64,000 nucleotides of DNA from Corythucha ciliata (GCA_038030265.1 CM075939.1:15295253-15359252); one strand, 5' to 3'. Shown: positions 11,461 through 24,779, numbered from the stretch's first letter. Notes: a model not told the origin generated them from the letters alone. Numbers and translations: made by a program.

Positions 11461-11695
11461 AAATCGCAACAGATGTCGTCTTCACCACAATTTGTATTAT
11501 GTAGGTACATCAAACCGGTTTCACTCTTTACTAGAGCATCTTCAGTGATGTAAACACACCAGTCTTAGGACTGGCCTAAGAAGACAACGGACACGATTGT
11601 GTTTACATCACTGAAGATGCTCTAGTAAAGAGTGAAACCGGTTTGATGTACCTACATAATACAAATTGTGGTGAAGGCGACATCTGTTGCGATTT
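11461..11695. mobile_element. Near-perfect 235 bp palindrome (foldback element)
   Basis: Arms 11461-11557 and 11599-11695 are 97 bp each and match at 96 of 97 positions, with a 41 bp loop that itself contains CAGTCTTAGGACTG. This near-identity stands out against the strongly diverged arrays around it, so it is either a very recent insertion or is kept uniform by conversion. Each arm carries CTGAAGATGCTCTAG followed by AAGAGTGAAACCGG. No coding sequence and no clear target-site duplication. Confidence 0.9.
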
Positions 11696-11719
11696 ATTTT
11701 TTCCCCCCTTGTATTCATC

Positions 11720-11880
11720 GGGTCCGTTGTAAAACTTTAACACGATTAATCCTTTCCTCTTATTTTACATTATATTATATGTATTATTATATACTTACAT
11801 AATTATATACACATTATCTTATATTACAAAACAAAACCTCATCAAGTGCTGAGCTATTTTTTGAGTTTTACAACGGGGCC
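11720..11880. mobile_element. Small AT-rich MITE
   Basis: Ends GGGTCCGTTGTAAAACT and AGTTTTACAACGGGGCC are inverted copies (about 15 of 17). The interior of about 125 bp is very AT-rich (TATATTATATGTATTATTAT). No target duplication can be called with confidence. Confidence 0.55.
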
Positions 11881-11899
11881 ATTAATTTGGTCAATTTTA

Positions 11900-12340
11900 T
11901 TAATTTTTAAAGTGAAAGTTGACTCCTGAAAACGCGAATTGGTGTTATTCTCAATTTCAGCCGCAACTAATTTTTTTTTTTTTTACTTATAGTTTTATAG
12001 TGTTTTACGTATTTTTCTCAATTTTAGCAGTGAATTTTTTTTTTCCTTCTCAATTTTAGGCAAATTTGCCTCCAGTGACGGTGAATTGGCGTTTTTTCAA
12101 TTTTTTCCGCCAATTAGCGGGTTTTCCAAGTTTTTGCCGCGTATCAGAGTTTTTTCTCATATTTTAGCTGCGGTAAATTAGCACTTTTTTACTTCTATAT
12201 TTTCACTTTTAGCCGCGAATTCGCGCTTTTTTTCAATTTCGACCGCGAATCACCGTTTTTCACATTTTTAGCAGTGAATTGGTGATTTTTTTCACCTTTC
12301 GCTCATGTATTTGTTTTCTAAATTTTAGGTAACATTACAG
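11900..12340. repeat. Family A array, reversed (continuation)
   Basis: Reverse A units (TTTCTCAATTTTAGCAGTGAA and variants) resume after the palindrome and the MITE. Both probably inserted into a single reversed A array that spans about 11.05-12.34 kb. Confidence 0.75.
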
Positions 12341-12412
12341 GAAATTGTAAGGTCAATTTCACCGACTAACGGCATTAAAATGAAAATGTACGTGGTGTTG
12401 GCTCATTGTATA

Positions 12413-12511
12413 TTGGCGATTGCAAAACGCGTTTAGCGGAGTGTTTTGATTTGTTGAGATGGCTGAAACTAGTTCATCTTAGCTCCGCTAAGCGCGTTTT
12501 GGAATCGCCAA
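12413..12511. mobile_element. MITE of about 100 bp with 29 bp inverted ends and TA flanks
   Basis: The left end begins TTGGCGATTGCAAAACGCG and the right end finishes CGCGTTTTGGAATCGCCAA. The arms match at about 27 of 29 positions. Both ends are flanked by TA, as expected for Tc1/mariner-type insertion. The loop contains AACTAGTTCATCTTAG, whose reverse complement recurs near 16089. Confidence 0.75.
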
Positions 12512-12559
12512 TAGCAATAACGCGGGTCTCACTATACAATTTGGGTTTGGTTTTTTCAA

Positions 12560-12870
12560 AGACCACATTTTGTGGAATATTGCCGCTCACAGAAAGCGTC
12601 TTGCAGATTTTACTCGCCAAATTTCACTGAATTGACGTCCTAAAAAGCCAATTTCACGGGGATTATCCAATCTCAATCTTCCAAAAAAGTGATTTCACGG
12701 ATTCGGAACCTTCAAAAAAGCAAACCCACACGGGTTGGGCTCGTAGTTCTATAGCGGAATCCAATTTCAAGGTTTTGGCTAATTCATGAACTAATTTCAC
12801 ACTTGTCACTTTCAGGAACCAATTTCGCGGGTTTTGGGCTCCTCCAAAAAACGACATTTCGTCGGGTTTG
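12560..12870. repeat. Family D array, reversed
   Basis: Units of about 31 bp around CCAATTTCGCGGGTTTTGGGC, in reverse orientation relative to 19.7-21.2 kb. Open frames through it (minus strand, 12663-12857) are array translation only. Confidence 0.75.
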
Positions 12871-12879
12871 CTGTTTGCT

Positions 12880-15580
12880 CCCTTGAGACTGCAATCTACT
12901 GCTACACAAATCAGAGAGAAAACCGCCCGTCCCCCTTCGCACCCCCGTCACATCGCTATTTTATGAGACTATAGAAACTCTCCGGCCGTGGATTTAAGGC
13001 TTTGATCCGATTCTTTGGTTGTGGAAAAATGATACCTCAAAAATCTTGTCTTTCGCCCCAAAAAGCGAAAGTTCGACAGCCGTTAATAGTCCTGGCAAAG
13101 CTGGCATCTCAACGAAAAGTTTTTTTTTTTTTTTTTTTTTTTAGAACGAGTGAGGGAGGAGGGTTAAAGTGAAGGACTGACTGAAACTGCTTATTGCAAT
13201 TAAAACATTAAACCCCAGCACTGCGGTGTTACAAGCTTTCTCGCCTTCAGCCACCCAAGCTTTTCCGTTTATGTCTCTACTCGTAGAATGAAAGAGCGGC
13301 CGAGTGAAAATGATAATCTCATTTTCAGAGATTTTAGTTCCGACAGAGCGGAATGCGACTGCTGGTTTGAGAGAGCCTGTGGAGGCCCTCCGTTCCCCTT
13401 CACCGTCAGTCCCGTTTAAGTGGCTATTGTTAAGGATGAACAATAAAGAGCACCAGTCGGACCGGGAAGAACGGAAGGAGATGTGCCTCACCCTTCTGTA
13501 TAAAACATTTGTGATGAGGGGGAGGAGACTAACTCAAGCGATCGCTAGCATTGTAAATGACTCCGGTTGTACCGCTATAAAAACTGTCCGGTTCATCAAT
13601 AACCAGACGGCTTGGCTTATATTGCAATTTCCTATAATATAAAAACGATATCTTTCAATTCTGAGCAAACGTTTAAAACCCCAAACGCAGGCCTTTTCAT
13701 TCATCATAATACATCCCAATGGTCGTCCACCCGCATGTTTCGACTCACTAACTCGCTCCCCTCACATTCTTTTTATTCGTTCATAAAATTGTTTTTGAAA
13801 ACGTTTTATTTCCCTCTCAATCAACATGAATAATGTATATGTATTTTCAAAACTTTGCCACACAAAAGCGCATCTTAATTGGTACCACCGTCCCTCTTCT
13901 AACAACTTTTTACACATTTATACCCTACGTCCCACCACCAGTGGTGTCTAAAGTTACCCCTCTTCTCATCCATCCTTCGCCAGAGCGAGCCAATTTAAAT
14001 TTATTGCCGGTTGGAACATACATAATAACGCACCCAAAATGCGAACAATTTAACCCCTTTGAACCCGTCTCGTCGTATAAATCCAAAGTCATAATTGGTA
14101 AAGTTGAAGGCCGTCAGGGCTTATAGTGTTAGATGGGAGGGTGGGTGGGTGAAATGATTGTGCGAACTTCAAAGTTTCTATAGTTATTTCCTTGTGATAT
14201 TTAGAGGGCTCAAAACATGACCCTCCTGAGTCGACCCTCTGTATATTCAGTTTGGACAGTTTGCTGGAAGTGTAGATGAATGACATTTTAACTTACAATC
14301 GAACGTCATGAAATAATGACTAACACAGAAGAGTGTGAAGGGGGGGGGGGTGAAGTGCGCAATTAACTCTAACCAGCTTTTTTAATTGGAGCTTATTCGT
14401 TGTAATCAGGGAACGAGGAAAGTTTTCAGCTTCTGAGCCGCATACCAGGAAGATTTTACTCTCCACATACAAATTTGATTACACTGTTCTCCAATTGGGG
14501 GTTAAGGTTTGTAGTAGTTCTTTCATTTTACGGCAAAATTGTAAGTTCTCATTGAGCAAAATAGAGCTTTCAGTTTGCATATTGAATTAGGTACGTGGAA
14601 AGGTAATTTTACTTACTCCGCGACGCTCGTTTATTATTTTAGATACCAGGAATTGTTTCTTCGATGATCCTTACCTAGAAAAAAAATAAAAAAATAAACA
14701 TAATTGAGTATGTCAGTTCTGAACGTTCGAACATGAAATGTGAATAAAATAAGGTTTTATATGTAGAAAGAGCACAAAATTATTCAATAGGACCCAGGGG
14801 AATTTATTTACTTGAAAAAGACCTGAAGTTAACAATCCTTCCTTTCTAGAAACTGCATCATTTGAATGCCTTCTGCTTCAAGGCAGCAGTCTAACTTTAA
14901 TGCTATTGAGTGATAATTTAATGCTGGCTTGCTATTAAGAAACCAGTGGCAATCGAAAGTGATTAGGGAACCTCTAAGGCATATAATGACCTGTTTGTAG
15001 GAGAGGAGTAAAACGAGAGATTTTTTCTCCGAATCGAAAAAATAAATTTCGACCGTTGGAAAGATGAATTTCACTCTTAAATCAGCGCAGGTCTCAACGT
15101 TCAGGGAATCAAAGACCCTCCCCTCAAGGACAGAGGAGACTTGGCGCGGAGCCCAACATCCAAACACGTGATGGTGTGGGAAGCGGGCAAATTCCTGCAA
15201 TGACGTATGATGGCTTTTCACCTACAACCTGTTCAATCAATTAAATAATTTGATGATGTCTATGTTCTATGGCCAAGCTGAGTCATTGCCAGTATGATCG
15301 TTCGAATATGAGACCCTTGAAGGGAATTCCATATAACTGGTAGCACTAACGAGGAAAGTGTTTTCGTGGTCATTCTCTGGTCAATTTCAAACCAGAATTG
15401 AGCAATAAACCACGTTTTGGGATATTTCTGGAGGCTACTTAGTGGTTGAAGCAATTTCTTCGATTACTCACGGGAAAAAGTTAATGACTCTCGAGAAAAT
15501 TTCGCGATCAAAATCACCCTATTGGACGACCGGCACACGGTATTTAGTCCTGAGACGACGGACGGTAGAATTTCATGGTG
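12880..15580. other. Unique sequence with homopolymer runs, no gene recognised
   Basis: Contains a T run at 13120-13142 and an 11 bp G run at 14340-14350. Open frames of 97-130 codons (for example minus strand 14829-15221 and plus strand 13833-14126) show no domain, signal sequence or motif that I recognise. Splice-linked exons cannot be excluded by eye. Confidence 0.4.
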
Positions 15581-15584
15581 TTAT

Positions 15585-15725
15585 AGTACATGTACCCAAA
15601 AACCTAATTTCACCATTTTGGGTCCTTCAAAACTCCAAATTCGCAAATTTAACTCTGGAAAACCCCATTCTCGCGGATGCGGATTTGAATAAAACAAATT
15701 TTGCGGATTTTGCTCAAGCAAAAAA
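15585..15725. repeat. Short family D array, reversed
   Basis: About five D-like units (AACCTAATTTCACCATTTTGG, AACTCCAAATTCGCAAAT). The 700 bp that follow, to 16420, are unique with no recognised gene. Confidence 0.55.
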
Positions 15726-16420
15726 AACAAAAAAATTCGCTCCGGCAGCTGGCGGTCGGAAAGAGTGCATTTCATTCCGTATACGGATACCCTAAGCCGT
15801 CCCGGAAGTAATAATTTTGATACCATAATTTGTTTCATTGAGCCGAACTTCTTCCTCTATTTTCACCACCCACTCTTCAAAAATGTCGAAAAGTTTCGGT
15901 AGTTTTTCAAGGGCTTTGTTATTATTAAATTTTTGTGCCGTATTTTATAATACCTAAACGTGTGAATTTAAGCGATTTTTTGAAATTTCATCCCCAATTT
16001 CACCCTCCCCCATCAAAGTTTCAATAAATCTCAATGGAACCCAGGGCTTTCGTTACATTAAATTATTGAGTCGAATTTTAGAGCGCTAAGATGAACTAGT
16101 GTAGTTCAACGCTATTTTTACACTTCCACACCGGAAGGACCAACCCCTCCCCTTCGAATTTTTCAAAAAATTAAAATGGGAATCAAAGGCTACTCTAACA
16201 TGGAGTATACGTACCGAATATGATGCTTCTAGAATCAACTGGTGATTTATAGTGATTTTTTGACCATTTCAACCCCTATTTTCCCCCCTCCACCACGACC
16301 GATATTGCCCAAATGCAATACCGACCGGGGTCTTATGACTACTGATTTTTGTGCCAAAGCGCGTTCCGCTAAATTGAATTCTTCGAGAGTTATCGTGCTA
16401 ACAAGAAAACGGCCATAATA

Positions 16421-16938
16421 TTATAAATAAATATATATGTCGCATCCACTTGGCGAAATTGTCCACTTCATGAAATGGATGTCCGTGTCACGAAGTGGCT
16501 CCACTTACCGTAATTTCAAAAAAATCCGTCATCTGGACAAAAAAAATGTCCATTTCTTGAAAAGGAAATCGCGTTTGTCCAGTTGTTGAAATTAAGCTTT
16601 CTTACTGCAAGTGGATGCACAACGTCATTTTTTAGCGAGTTTTTGAGTGCTCAGTAAAATAACCTTTTTAAATAAAAAACAATTGTTTCAGTGGATGAGA
16701 TTCCTCACTCATCCATTTCACGAAAAGGATAATGTTGTTGCATCCACTTGTAGTATGGAAGCTTGATTTCAGCAACTGGACAAACACGATTTCCTTTTCA
16801 ACAAATGGACAATTTTTTTGTCCAGATGTCGTAATTTTTTGAAGTAACGGCAAGTGGAGCCACTTCGTGAAATGGACATCCATTTCGTGAAATGGACAAT
16901 TACTCGACATTGATACGACATATGTATATAAATAAAAA
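16421..16938. mobile_element. Foldback element of about 520 bp
   Basis: The left arm (about 16421-16615) and the right arm (about 16738-16938) are diverged reverse complements, starting from AAATAAATATATATGTCG on the left and CGACATATGTATATAAAT on the right. Within each arm the words CATCCACTTG, AATGTCCATTT and CACGAAGTGG recur and are themselves locally palindromic, so the arms have a tandem substructure. No coding sequence. Confidence 0.8.
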
Positions 16939-17084
16939 GAAATATATAGATATACTAATCCTGGAGACCACTGAATTCGTGTTCTAGAGGTTCTGAAACG
17001 TGATAAAAACATGACATGACCCATGTTTGCCACCATCACGACGAGACCAATAGTGCATTTTCAGAATGAAATGCACTAAAAAAA

Positions 17085-17215
17085 AAACACAATTTCACCA
17101 TTCTGACTTCACTAAAACACCAATTTCACTTGTTAAAGAAACATTTCCATGGAATTAGGTCCAGGAAAACCCATTTTCGCTTGACCTACGGAGAAAGTGG
17201 CTATTTTCACCATGG
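17085..17215. repeat. Short family D array, reversed
   Basis: D-like words (CACCAATTTCACTTGTTAAA) with spacing near 30 bp, ending in TTTTCACCATGGCAACC. Confidence 0.45.
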
Positions 17216-17269
17216 CAACCTCATAATGAAAGAAACACTTTAATCTCAGCATATTATTTGCTTACTTTA

Positions 17270-17960
17270 CGTCACGGAGTGAACGAAAGTACTTTACGTC
17301 ACTGCTAGGAGTGATTTAATAGTTTACACAACGAGTGAGGGAAGTAGAATTTTGTACGCGAGTCTTTTTTGGCTCACTCGGCTGCTGAAAAAAAACGAGC
17401 GAGGCAATTCTACTCCCTCACGAGTTGTGTACACTATTTTTCGCGTAGCTCCAGCTTCCCAGCTTTTGACATAAGCCTAATAAAAACAGAGTCAATTTTC
17501 ATTTGTGTGCAATTGATAACGTTCGGTCAACCACATAATTATGAAGCGGAAGCCTAGTCACGTCAGGTTGCCTAGTTACGTCCCACTCCCGTCTTCCCCC
17601 GTTCAGTGAGGTAAAATTTTACGCCACTACTTTTCAGTGAGGTAAAGTTTTAACAACACTGGTGTGCATCTCTCGACTTCCCGCAGTTGTTTTTTGCCTG
17701 TAAATTCTAACTTTACACGCTGGACACGCGAAAAGTACTTTTCGTCACTGTTAAAAGTGACACGTTTGGAGTGAGTCGTGGTGAAGTGCCTCCCACTTGG
17801 TCGGTCAAGCGAAAAATAGCGTTCGCAACTCGCGAGGAGCGTCTATATGCGCTCGTTGTCTGTAATTAGCGAACTCGGCTTCGCCTCGATCGCCAAACAC
17901 AACTCGCGCGTAAAGTGACGCTTTCCTCACTCGTTGTGAAATATACTATTTCATTGCTAA
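17270..17960. repeat. Dispersed repeat, copy 1, with hairpin
   Basis: The segment is homologous to 29580-30348. The hairpin at 17319-17438 pairs ACAACGAGTGAGGGAAGTAG with its complement near 17412-17430. The following 17443-17740 matches 30082-30348 closely (shared words CCCAGCTTTTGACATAAGCC and CAGTGAGGTAAAATTTTACG). The tail carries a further half-hairpin, CACTCGTTGTGAAATATACT. Non-coding, probably a non-autonomous DNA element. Confidence 0.75.
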
Positions 17961-18009
17961 ACCCGATTTAGCGCGTCTCAATAACTCAAACACGTCAAAA
18001 TAGTTTTTG

Positions 18010-18330
18010 TGGGTTCTCACGCACAAAAAACATAGGTATTTCTCAAATTTCGCTCACTAAAAAAACATTTTGGCGATTCTGGCTCTCTAAAACGCCATTT
18101 TCGCGGATGAAGCTCATAAAACCCACAAACTTCATGGGGTTTGCAGTGTAAACATTCGTTTTCACGGTACTGGCTCAATAAAAAACGTATCTTGTGGGTT
18201 TTGCTCACTGTAAACCAATCATTTTTGTGGGTCTCCCTCGCTAAAAACCATCTTTACGGATTTTTCTCACTAAAAACTAACTTTAACCGGATTTCGCTCG
18301 CAATTCTGGCCCACTAAAACGCCAATTTCG
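18010..18330. repeat. Family D array, reversed
   Basis: Units such as CACTAAAAAACATTTTGGCG and AAAACGCCATTTTCGCGGAT at about 31-34 bp spacing. It leads directly into a forward A array. Confidence 0.65.
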
Positions 18331-18439
18331 CTCGATCACCAGTTTCTGAAGGTGGATATATTGATATAGAGAACGCCGATGAGCAGTTCTTGCGCTTGAG
18401 AAAATGCGCTCCTAGGCGATTTATCGTTTTTGCCAAACT

Positions 18440-18658
18440 GTGAGGTTCTACCGGGCATAACCGCGGGTAAAATTGAAAAAAGAGAGCTAGTTCATGGCTA
18501 AAATCGAGAAAAAAAATCATTAATTCGCGGATAAAATTGAGAAAAATGCTCATTCACCCCAAAATTGAGAAAAAACGGGTTTCACGACTAGAACTAAAAT
18601 GAAGATCTACAGTTCTTGGGTTAAGCCAAGTATGAAAGGGAGAATTCACAGATAAAAA

Positions 18659-18712
<54 letters not shown>

Positions 18713-19460
18713 GCACACACACACAAAAAAACGCTAATTCAAGGCTAAAAATAACGAAAAATACGCATTTGTACGCAGAATTGAGAGAACGCCAAATCAC
18801 GGGATTTGGAGGCAATACCTCGTGGCTAAAATTGAGAAAAGGCGCAAATTCACGTTTAAAATTGAGAAAAAGTGATAATTCGTGGTAGTTGGTGGCCGCT
18901 AAATAATGTGCTTTTCTAGGAGGCAAATACATGGCTAAAATTGAAAAAAAAAACGCTAAATCCCGGTAAAAATTGAGAGAAATGCTAATTCGCAGATGAA
19001 ATTGAGAATAAGTTAATTCACGGCCAAAATCGAAACAAAAAAAGCGTCTATTTGGAAAAAGTGCTAATTGACGAATTGAATTTGAGAAAAAGTGTTAACT
19101 CGCAGCTAAATATTGAGAAATGAGCTTGTTAACGGGCAAACATTGAGAAAAGCCCTGATTCGCGGATGAAATTGAAAAAAAGCGCTGACAACTTGTTGAA
19201 ATTCGTGGCTAAAATGCTCTAAAAAGCGCTAATTCAAGACGAAAAGTGAAAAAAAATAGGTCGTTCTTAGCAAGAATTGAGTAAAACTACTTCTAAACTA
19301 AAAGCTGATTCACTGCTAAATAAGTTGAGAAAAAGAGATACTGATGAGTTAATTCGCGGCTATAATCGAGAATAAACGCCAATCCACGGGTAAAATTGAG
19401 AATACTATAGCTCCCGATTTGAGGTTGAAATCGATTGATTGTCAGTTTGTGGCTAAAATT
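18440..19460. repeat. Family A array, forward, with a 51 bp poly(A) run
   Basis: Degenerate A units run throughout. An A run at 18661-18711 is followed by a short (CA)n. The array ends in ATTTAAATTTAAATTTAATG. Confidence 0.8.
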
Positions 19461-19502
19461 GATAAATTTAAATTTAAATTTAATGATATTTGCTCCTATG
19501 AG

Positions 19503-19519
19503 TAGAGTGACCAGATGTC
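19503..19519. mobile_element. hAT-like terminal word
   Basis: TAGAGTGACCAGATGTC resembles hAT ends of the type CAGGGTGACCAGATGTC. A related word, TAGGGTGTCCAGACGCC, occurs at 60733. It sits between an A array and a D array. No matching opposite end was found. Confidence 0.3.
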
Positions 19520-19659
19520 AAAGTGGTTTCCGAGGACGCCTGATTAGAAAAGTAGGACAATAGTAGGGCGCTTTCGACGGAAAGTAGGGCACCTATATAC
19601 AACTTGATCAGTTTGATGTTAAAGAAGGTCCGCCCACACGACCACTTTAGCGTTTCAAG

Positions 19660-21210
19660 TAAGAAATTAAGTTTTGAAAGAGCGAAAACGACGAAACTGA
19701 GGTTTGAAAGAGCCAAAACTATGAAATAATGGTTTATGAATGAGCCAAATCCGCGAATTAGGTTTTGAAAGAGCAAAAGCCCGCGAAACATGGGGGTGTG
19801 AGAGCAAAAATGACAACATTTTGTGTTTGATCGATCCAAAACCAGCATTTTCGTTTTGTTTTTCGAACTAGCGAAATTTGCGACACTGATTTTAGAAAAA
19901 GCTAAGTATACGGATTTTGTTTTTAAAAGAATTAAAATACGCGGAATTAGGATTTGAAATAGCAAAAGATCGTGAAATTGGCTTCGAGGAAGCAAAATCT
20001 GCGAAATTGGTTATGAAAGAGCAAAAACCCTCAACAAAATTTAGGTTCAAGCTGAAAAAACCTCGAAATTTGTTTTTTTGGATGTTAGCTTTTCGAATTG
20101 GTCAAAGCTGAGCAACTGTGGACTCCAGAAAGAGCCAAACCCACGACATTTGAGAAGTAAAATAACCAACATCTGTGAAATTGTGGTTGAAATCAGCGCA
20201 ATTCACGAAAATTAGGCTTTAAAATAGAATAAATCATCAAAGTGTGGGATTTTGAGGCCCAAATTGACAAAACTTAGGTTTAGGAAAGGCCCCAAATTCT
20301 GGAATTTGTATTTTAAAAGATCCAAATTCATTTTTTGAATTGGCCAAACCTGAGAAACTGATTTCTATTAATAACTAAAACCGCGAAGTTTTGGTTTTAA
20401 ACGCGTGAAAAACAGCGAAATTGCGGTACAAAAAACAAAAATCAGTCAAATTTGCTTTTGAAGTCGCCAAATTTGAAACAGTTGGTTATATAGAAAAATT
20501 GACAGAGAAAATGAGGATTGAAAGAGCCAAAATCACGATTTTTGTGTTTTGTCGTCATTATTTTTTCATCAATTTTGGTTCTTGATTTAACCGAACCCGC
20601 GATACGTATTTGGCGAAGGTGTAACGCTACGAAATTTGATTTTTCATCATCAGATTCGGGTTAAAGGAGCGAAGTTTACGAAATTGAATTCTGAAACAGC
20701 TGAAGCTCGTAAAATTGGTTCTTTAAACAGGAAACCCCGCGTAATTTGGGGTTTAAAAGCAAGAACATCAGCAAAATTGGTGTACGAAAAAACTAAAATT
20801 CGTGGAATTTTGTTTCTAAGGCACCAAATTGGAAACGTTTGTTAATGGATGAGTAAAAATCTTTTTGCAAGACTGCAATTTGAAAAAGCCAACAAGTTTG
20901 TTTTTTTGCGAAATGTGTTTTTTAATGAATTGAACCTGCGAAACTGATCATGTGAAGAGCAAAACCCTAGAAATTTGGTTTTTTAACAGGCGGAAATCCC
21001 CGAAATTTGGTTTTAAGAGAGCCAACAAGTCCACTAAATTGGGTTCTGAAAGAGTGAAAGTCCGTAAAAATAGTTTTTGAAAGAGTAAACCCCGCGAAAA
21101 ATGAGCATAACTTCGAAATTGGGGTTTGGACGGGATGAATCCACAAAATTTAATTTTGAACGAACGAAATTGTCGTTTGGGAGAGTCAAAATGATGAAAT
21201 TTTGTTTTTG
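19660..21210. repeat. Family D array, forward (longest D block)
   Basis: About 50 degenerate units of about 31 bp around GAAATTGGTTTTTGAAAGAGC and CCAAAACCGCG. Open frames across it are array translation and are not credible proteins. Confidence 0.85.
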
Positions 21211-24200
21211 AACGTGCCAAACGCTCATTGGCTCATCGGCTTTAATCTGACTGTGAGTCTTATTTTCCGGTTCATCAAGTCAAATGTTCTCATGGGTTGT
21301 GGGGCAAATTTCAGAGTTTTTAGTGGAACGGAGGCACGACGGTTTGTGGGAGTGATACAGATGTTGAAATCGTTGAATAGTTCCTCGCTAGTTCAATAGC
21401 GCCTCGACCTGACCTGGTAAAATCGAGTTCTGAAAAAAATGAGCCGGATCTTTAAATGTCCAATTTCGAGGGATTCTTCACCACAACATGAATCTGCTCT
21501 GTCAGATTTTTTCAGCGTATCCGAACCTATGGACAAAAAGTGACGGTTTCGTCGGATTTTTCTTCGGGAATTTTTAATTAACGCAAACCGTATACGTTAG
21601 AAGTGACAATAACCCAGCGTGCAGGACTAGAATTGCAACCCATTTCATTGAATTTCCATATCGGATTTGTACATTGATCACTTAATTAGTCAATGATGCC
21701 ATAAGGCCATAAGAGTCTTAAAATATTATAAGAGAGCTTTTGAGTCGGGATTTCTTTTAGAATATAAACCAATTCATTAGAGTGGGATTTTTAAAGAATA
21801 AATAAATCCTTTATAAGTCCATTTCACCTCATTATTATCTCGACAGATAATCCCTTATTGACTTCAAGCCCTTTATCCGTCAAAACTTCTAATTAAAAAA
21901 ACGCTAAGGTCTTTGATTCGTTATAATTACTTTTCTGCCCATCCTTCATTGTTTTTGAGCTTATTCTTTTTTTCTTTCTCTTCGTCATTCAAACGAAAAA
22001 AAATGTTAATTACACCCCTCTCCCGCCTATTATGTGGTATCTTCGTAGGCAGTCGCAAACAGTTTGAACATTTTTATTCCATTAATTAGTTACAAAACAC
22101 CGGAGCCGGCTATTGTTCTATAAAAGCCACAAACTGAAAAGGTATGATTTTCGGGGTGGTATAAATAGATTCGATTTTAATAGTTTGAACGTGCTCTGCA
22201 TCGTAGAAAGTCTAGTGGACTATGTGGCAAACAGAGAAGATGGTGTGATTATTTCGTTTGAGTGCAATTTAATCAATGCCGGGAGGAGGCTCCTTTTGAA
22301 CCCCCCCCGCGTAATTAACTTTTTTTTCTTCACCCTCCTCATCAATCTTGGCTGGAATAGAAATAGAGGGAGAGGGAGGGATTTTGTTTTTTACTTTTCC
22401 AAGCGTCTAACTCAGGATGGGCGGAACTTGAGAGAACAATTTGTTTAAGGATTTAATTGATCTAATTAACAAATATCTAGAGAGCATTTCACCGACTTTC
22501 TTGTCTTACTGTATTTTGGTGGTACTGATAAAATTATTTTAGCCCTATCTGCAACGAATTTTCGGGATTTTAGAGTATGTGAAGGGGATTTTTTTCGAAT
22601 TTCTTACGTTTGAAGTGCGCTTATACCCCGGAAAATTAAGGAGTTCATTCAGATCATAAAAGCATGCCACTTTAAAGATGAAACAGCAATGTGGATTGAT
22701 GTCCTGATGGCTTGGTGAAGTAAGGGAAGACTTGAGGAAAGAATAATAAGCGAAGCAAAACTCGACTCAAGTCGAGCACGTGGCGATAATATTCCCCGCT
22801 GTTATAAACGACAAGAAATGCCGTCCCCCTTTCTTCCGTTCACTTTTACAACTTTTCTTTCCCTCATTCTGGTGGCATACAGAAAAGGGATTGGGGGGAA
22901 AAAAGCTATGAAACTCCTGTTAACGCCACCGTCGGAGTACGAAGAAAACACTCGTTGTATAACGTATGGTGCGTCGAAGGAAAGAGGAGGGTTTAGTTTT
23001 TTAGCATGTTGAAAGTACCCAAAGCGTTGTTTCGTCGGCTTCTTTTGCTATTTGATGGCCCTACCGCCACCTTTCCGAGACCGAAGAACACTGTCAGATA
23101 TTGCTCATCTTTTATTTAAAAGGCAAAGAATTTTTAGATTCACGTGTGAGGGGGGGGGGTGAAAGTCAAAATGTATGGTAATTAGTTTGTTTCAACAATA
23201 AGACTTAATTTCGAGGGAAAACAGAATTAAAAGAGTCATCACAGAGGACTTGTCGAGGGTGAAAGCAGTTATGATAAGAATAAAAAATATAAAAAGCTTT
23301 TAAGACCAGATAAAACTGTGTGATATCAAACGTATACACGCCGCAATCTCCTTTCATCGCCATCCGCTATTCAAAAAACTCGACTACTTTATCTTACTTT
23401 TTTACATGTACAATCTATTATGCTGTTTTATGAGTTTCCAAGGACCTCTCATCTGGTTTTCTTTCCCACTCTTGACGAGTAAAGTTTTGTGAACCTCTGA
23501 ACTATACGGATAACGAGGGGTGGGGGGAGAGGCGAGCGCGGCGTGAGACGTCCCAGCTCAACCACGCTGTGGTTCTACTAAATAGGCGCGGTGAAGCTGA
23601 TGATTTATATCCGGGATGTCTCTCATCCAGCATACCCACGACAATTACAATACAAACCCTCCGACTCCATAATACACGTGCACACGACTGTTTCACTCGT
23701 TTCTTTTGAATAATGGGTGTGGTGGTGGTGGTGATAAGGGTGCTGGGTGGGGGTGGATGGTTACGGTGTGGGCTTACAATTAGCGAGGTGCCGTCTGTAA
23801 TGGACAGTTGAAGTGATCACGTTGAATCAGTGGAGAAACAGTAAAAATTCTATTCATGAACGAGCGAAAGTGGGCTATGTTTAAAACAATTTGATTCGCC
23901 ATGGGGTTGGGAGGGTGGGAGTACTCACAGAAGAAAGGAAAGACGATAAGAACAACTATAGGTCCAGAGGATATAGCCGTCAAGATTTTTAATAATAACG
24001 TCAGAGAGCCGAAAGGCTCGCAGAAAAAGTGAAAATAGGTGAAAGAGGCCGATACGATTCAATTATTTTTCCTTTTTTAGCCCCCCCCCCCCTCCATCCT
24101 ACCCCTGAAGACTATTCATTCTTCCGTCGGAAACCTTTACTTTACAACGTTGAATTTTGAATGTACACCTCAGAGAAAAATTTTACAGCCCAAAGCACTT

Positions 24201-24779
24201 TCCGTATCACTAAATCTTGTTAACGCTTGTCTAACAAAATTAAACCCTATTATTTCAAGACCAGATTCATAGCCCTTACCCCTTCTTTAAAAAAAAAAAA
24301 CACAATCATTTAATATTTTAAAGAACGGAGAAGGGGCTAAAACAAATCATCCCCTCCCCAACTCTATTATACGCGCTCTTTCATATTTTAATAACGCTCG
24401 GGGTGTAATCTAGAACGCCAGACGCTTCAATTACCACCAATTAAGACATCAAGGATAACGATCTTTCTTTGGCCATTAATAATGATGTAGAAGGGATCCA
24501 CCATAGGTGACGGGGAAGAGGCGTATTTAAGAGAAAGAAAAGGATGAGCACCATTTTCTCTCCAAAAATGGGCAAAGATTCATTGAAAAATACTGAAATA
24601 GCCCCATCAGTAGCAATACATAATACTAAATTGACAGTATCCATGGTCCATGGTGGTGGAAAAAAGCGACATATCTTAGAAATCTACTTTAAAAGTTACA
24701 GGAGGCTTGAGACAGCGAGTATTAACGAGTCTATTTTAAGCCAAGTGTCAGAGGACCTTGAATGAGGGACTCATGGGGC
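21211..24779. other. Unique sequence, no gene recognised
   Basis: Contains G/C runs at 23150-23159 (G10) and 24081-24092 (C12) and a GTG-rich stretch at about 23710-23760. Open frames of 60-111 codons lack recognisable domains. No inverted repeats of note. Confidence 0.4.
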
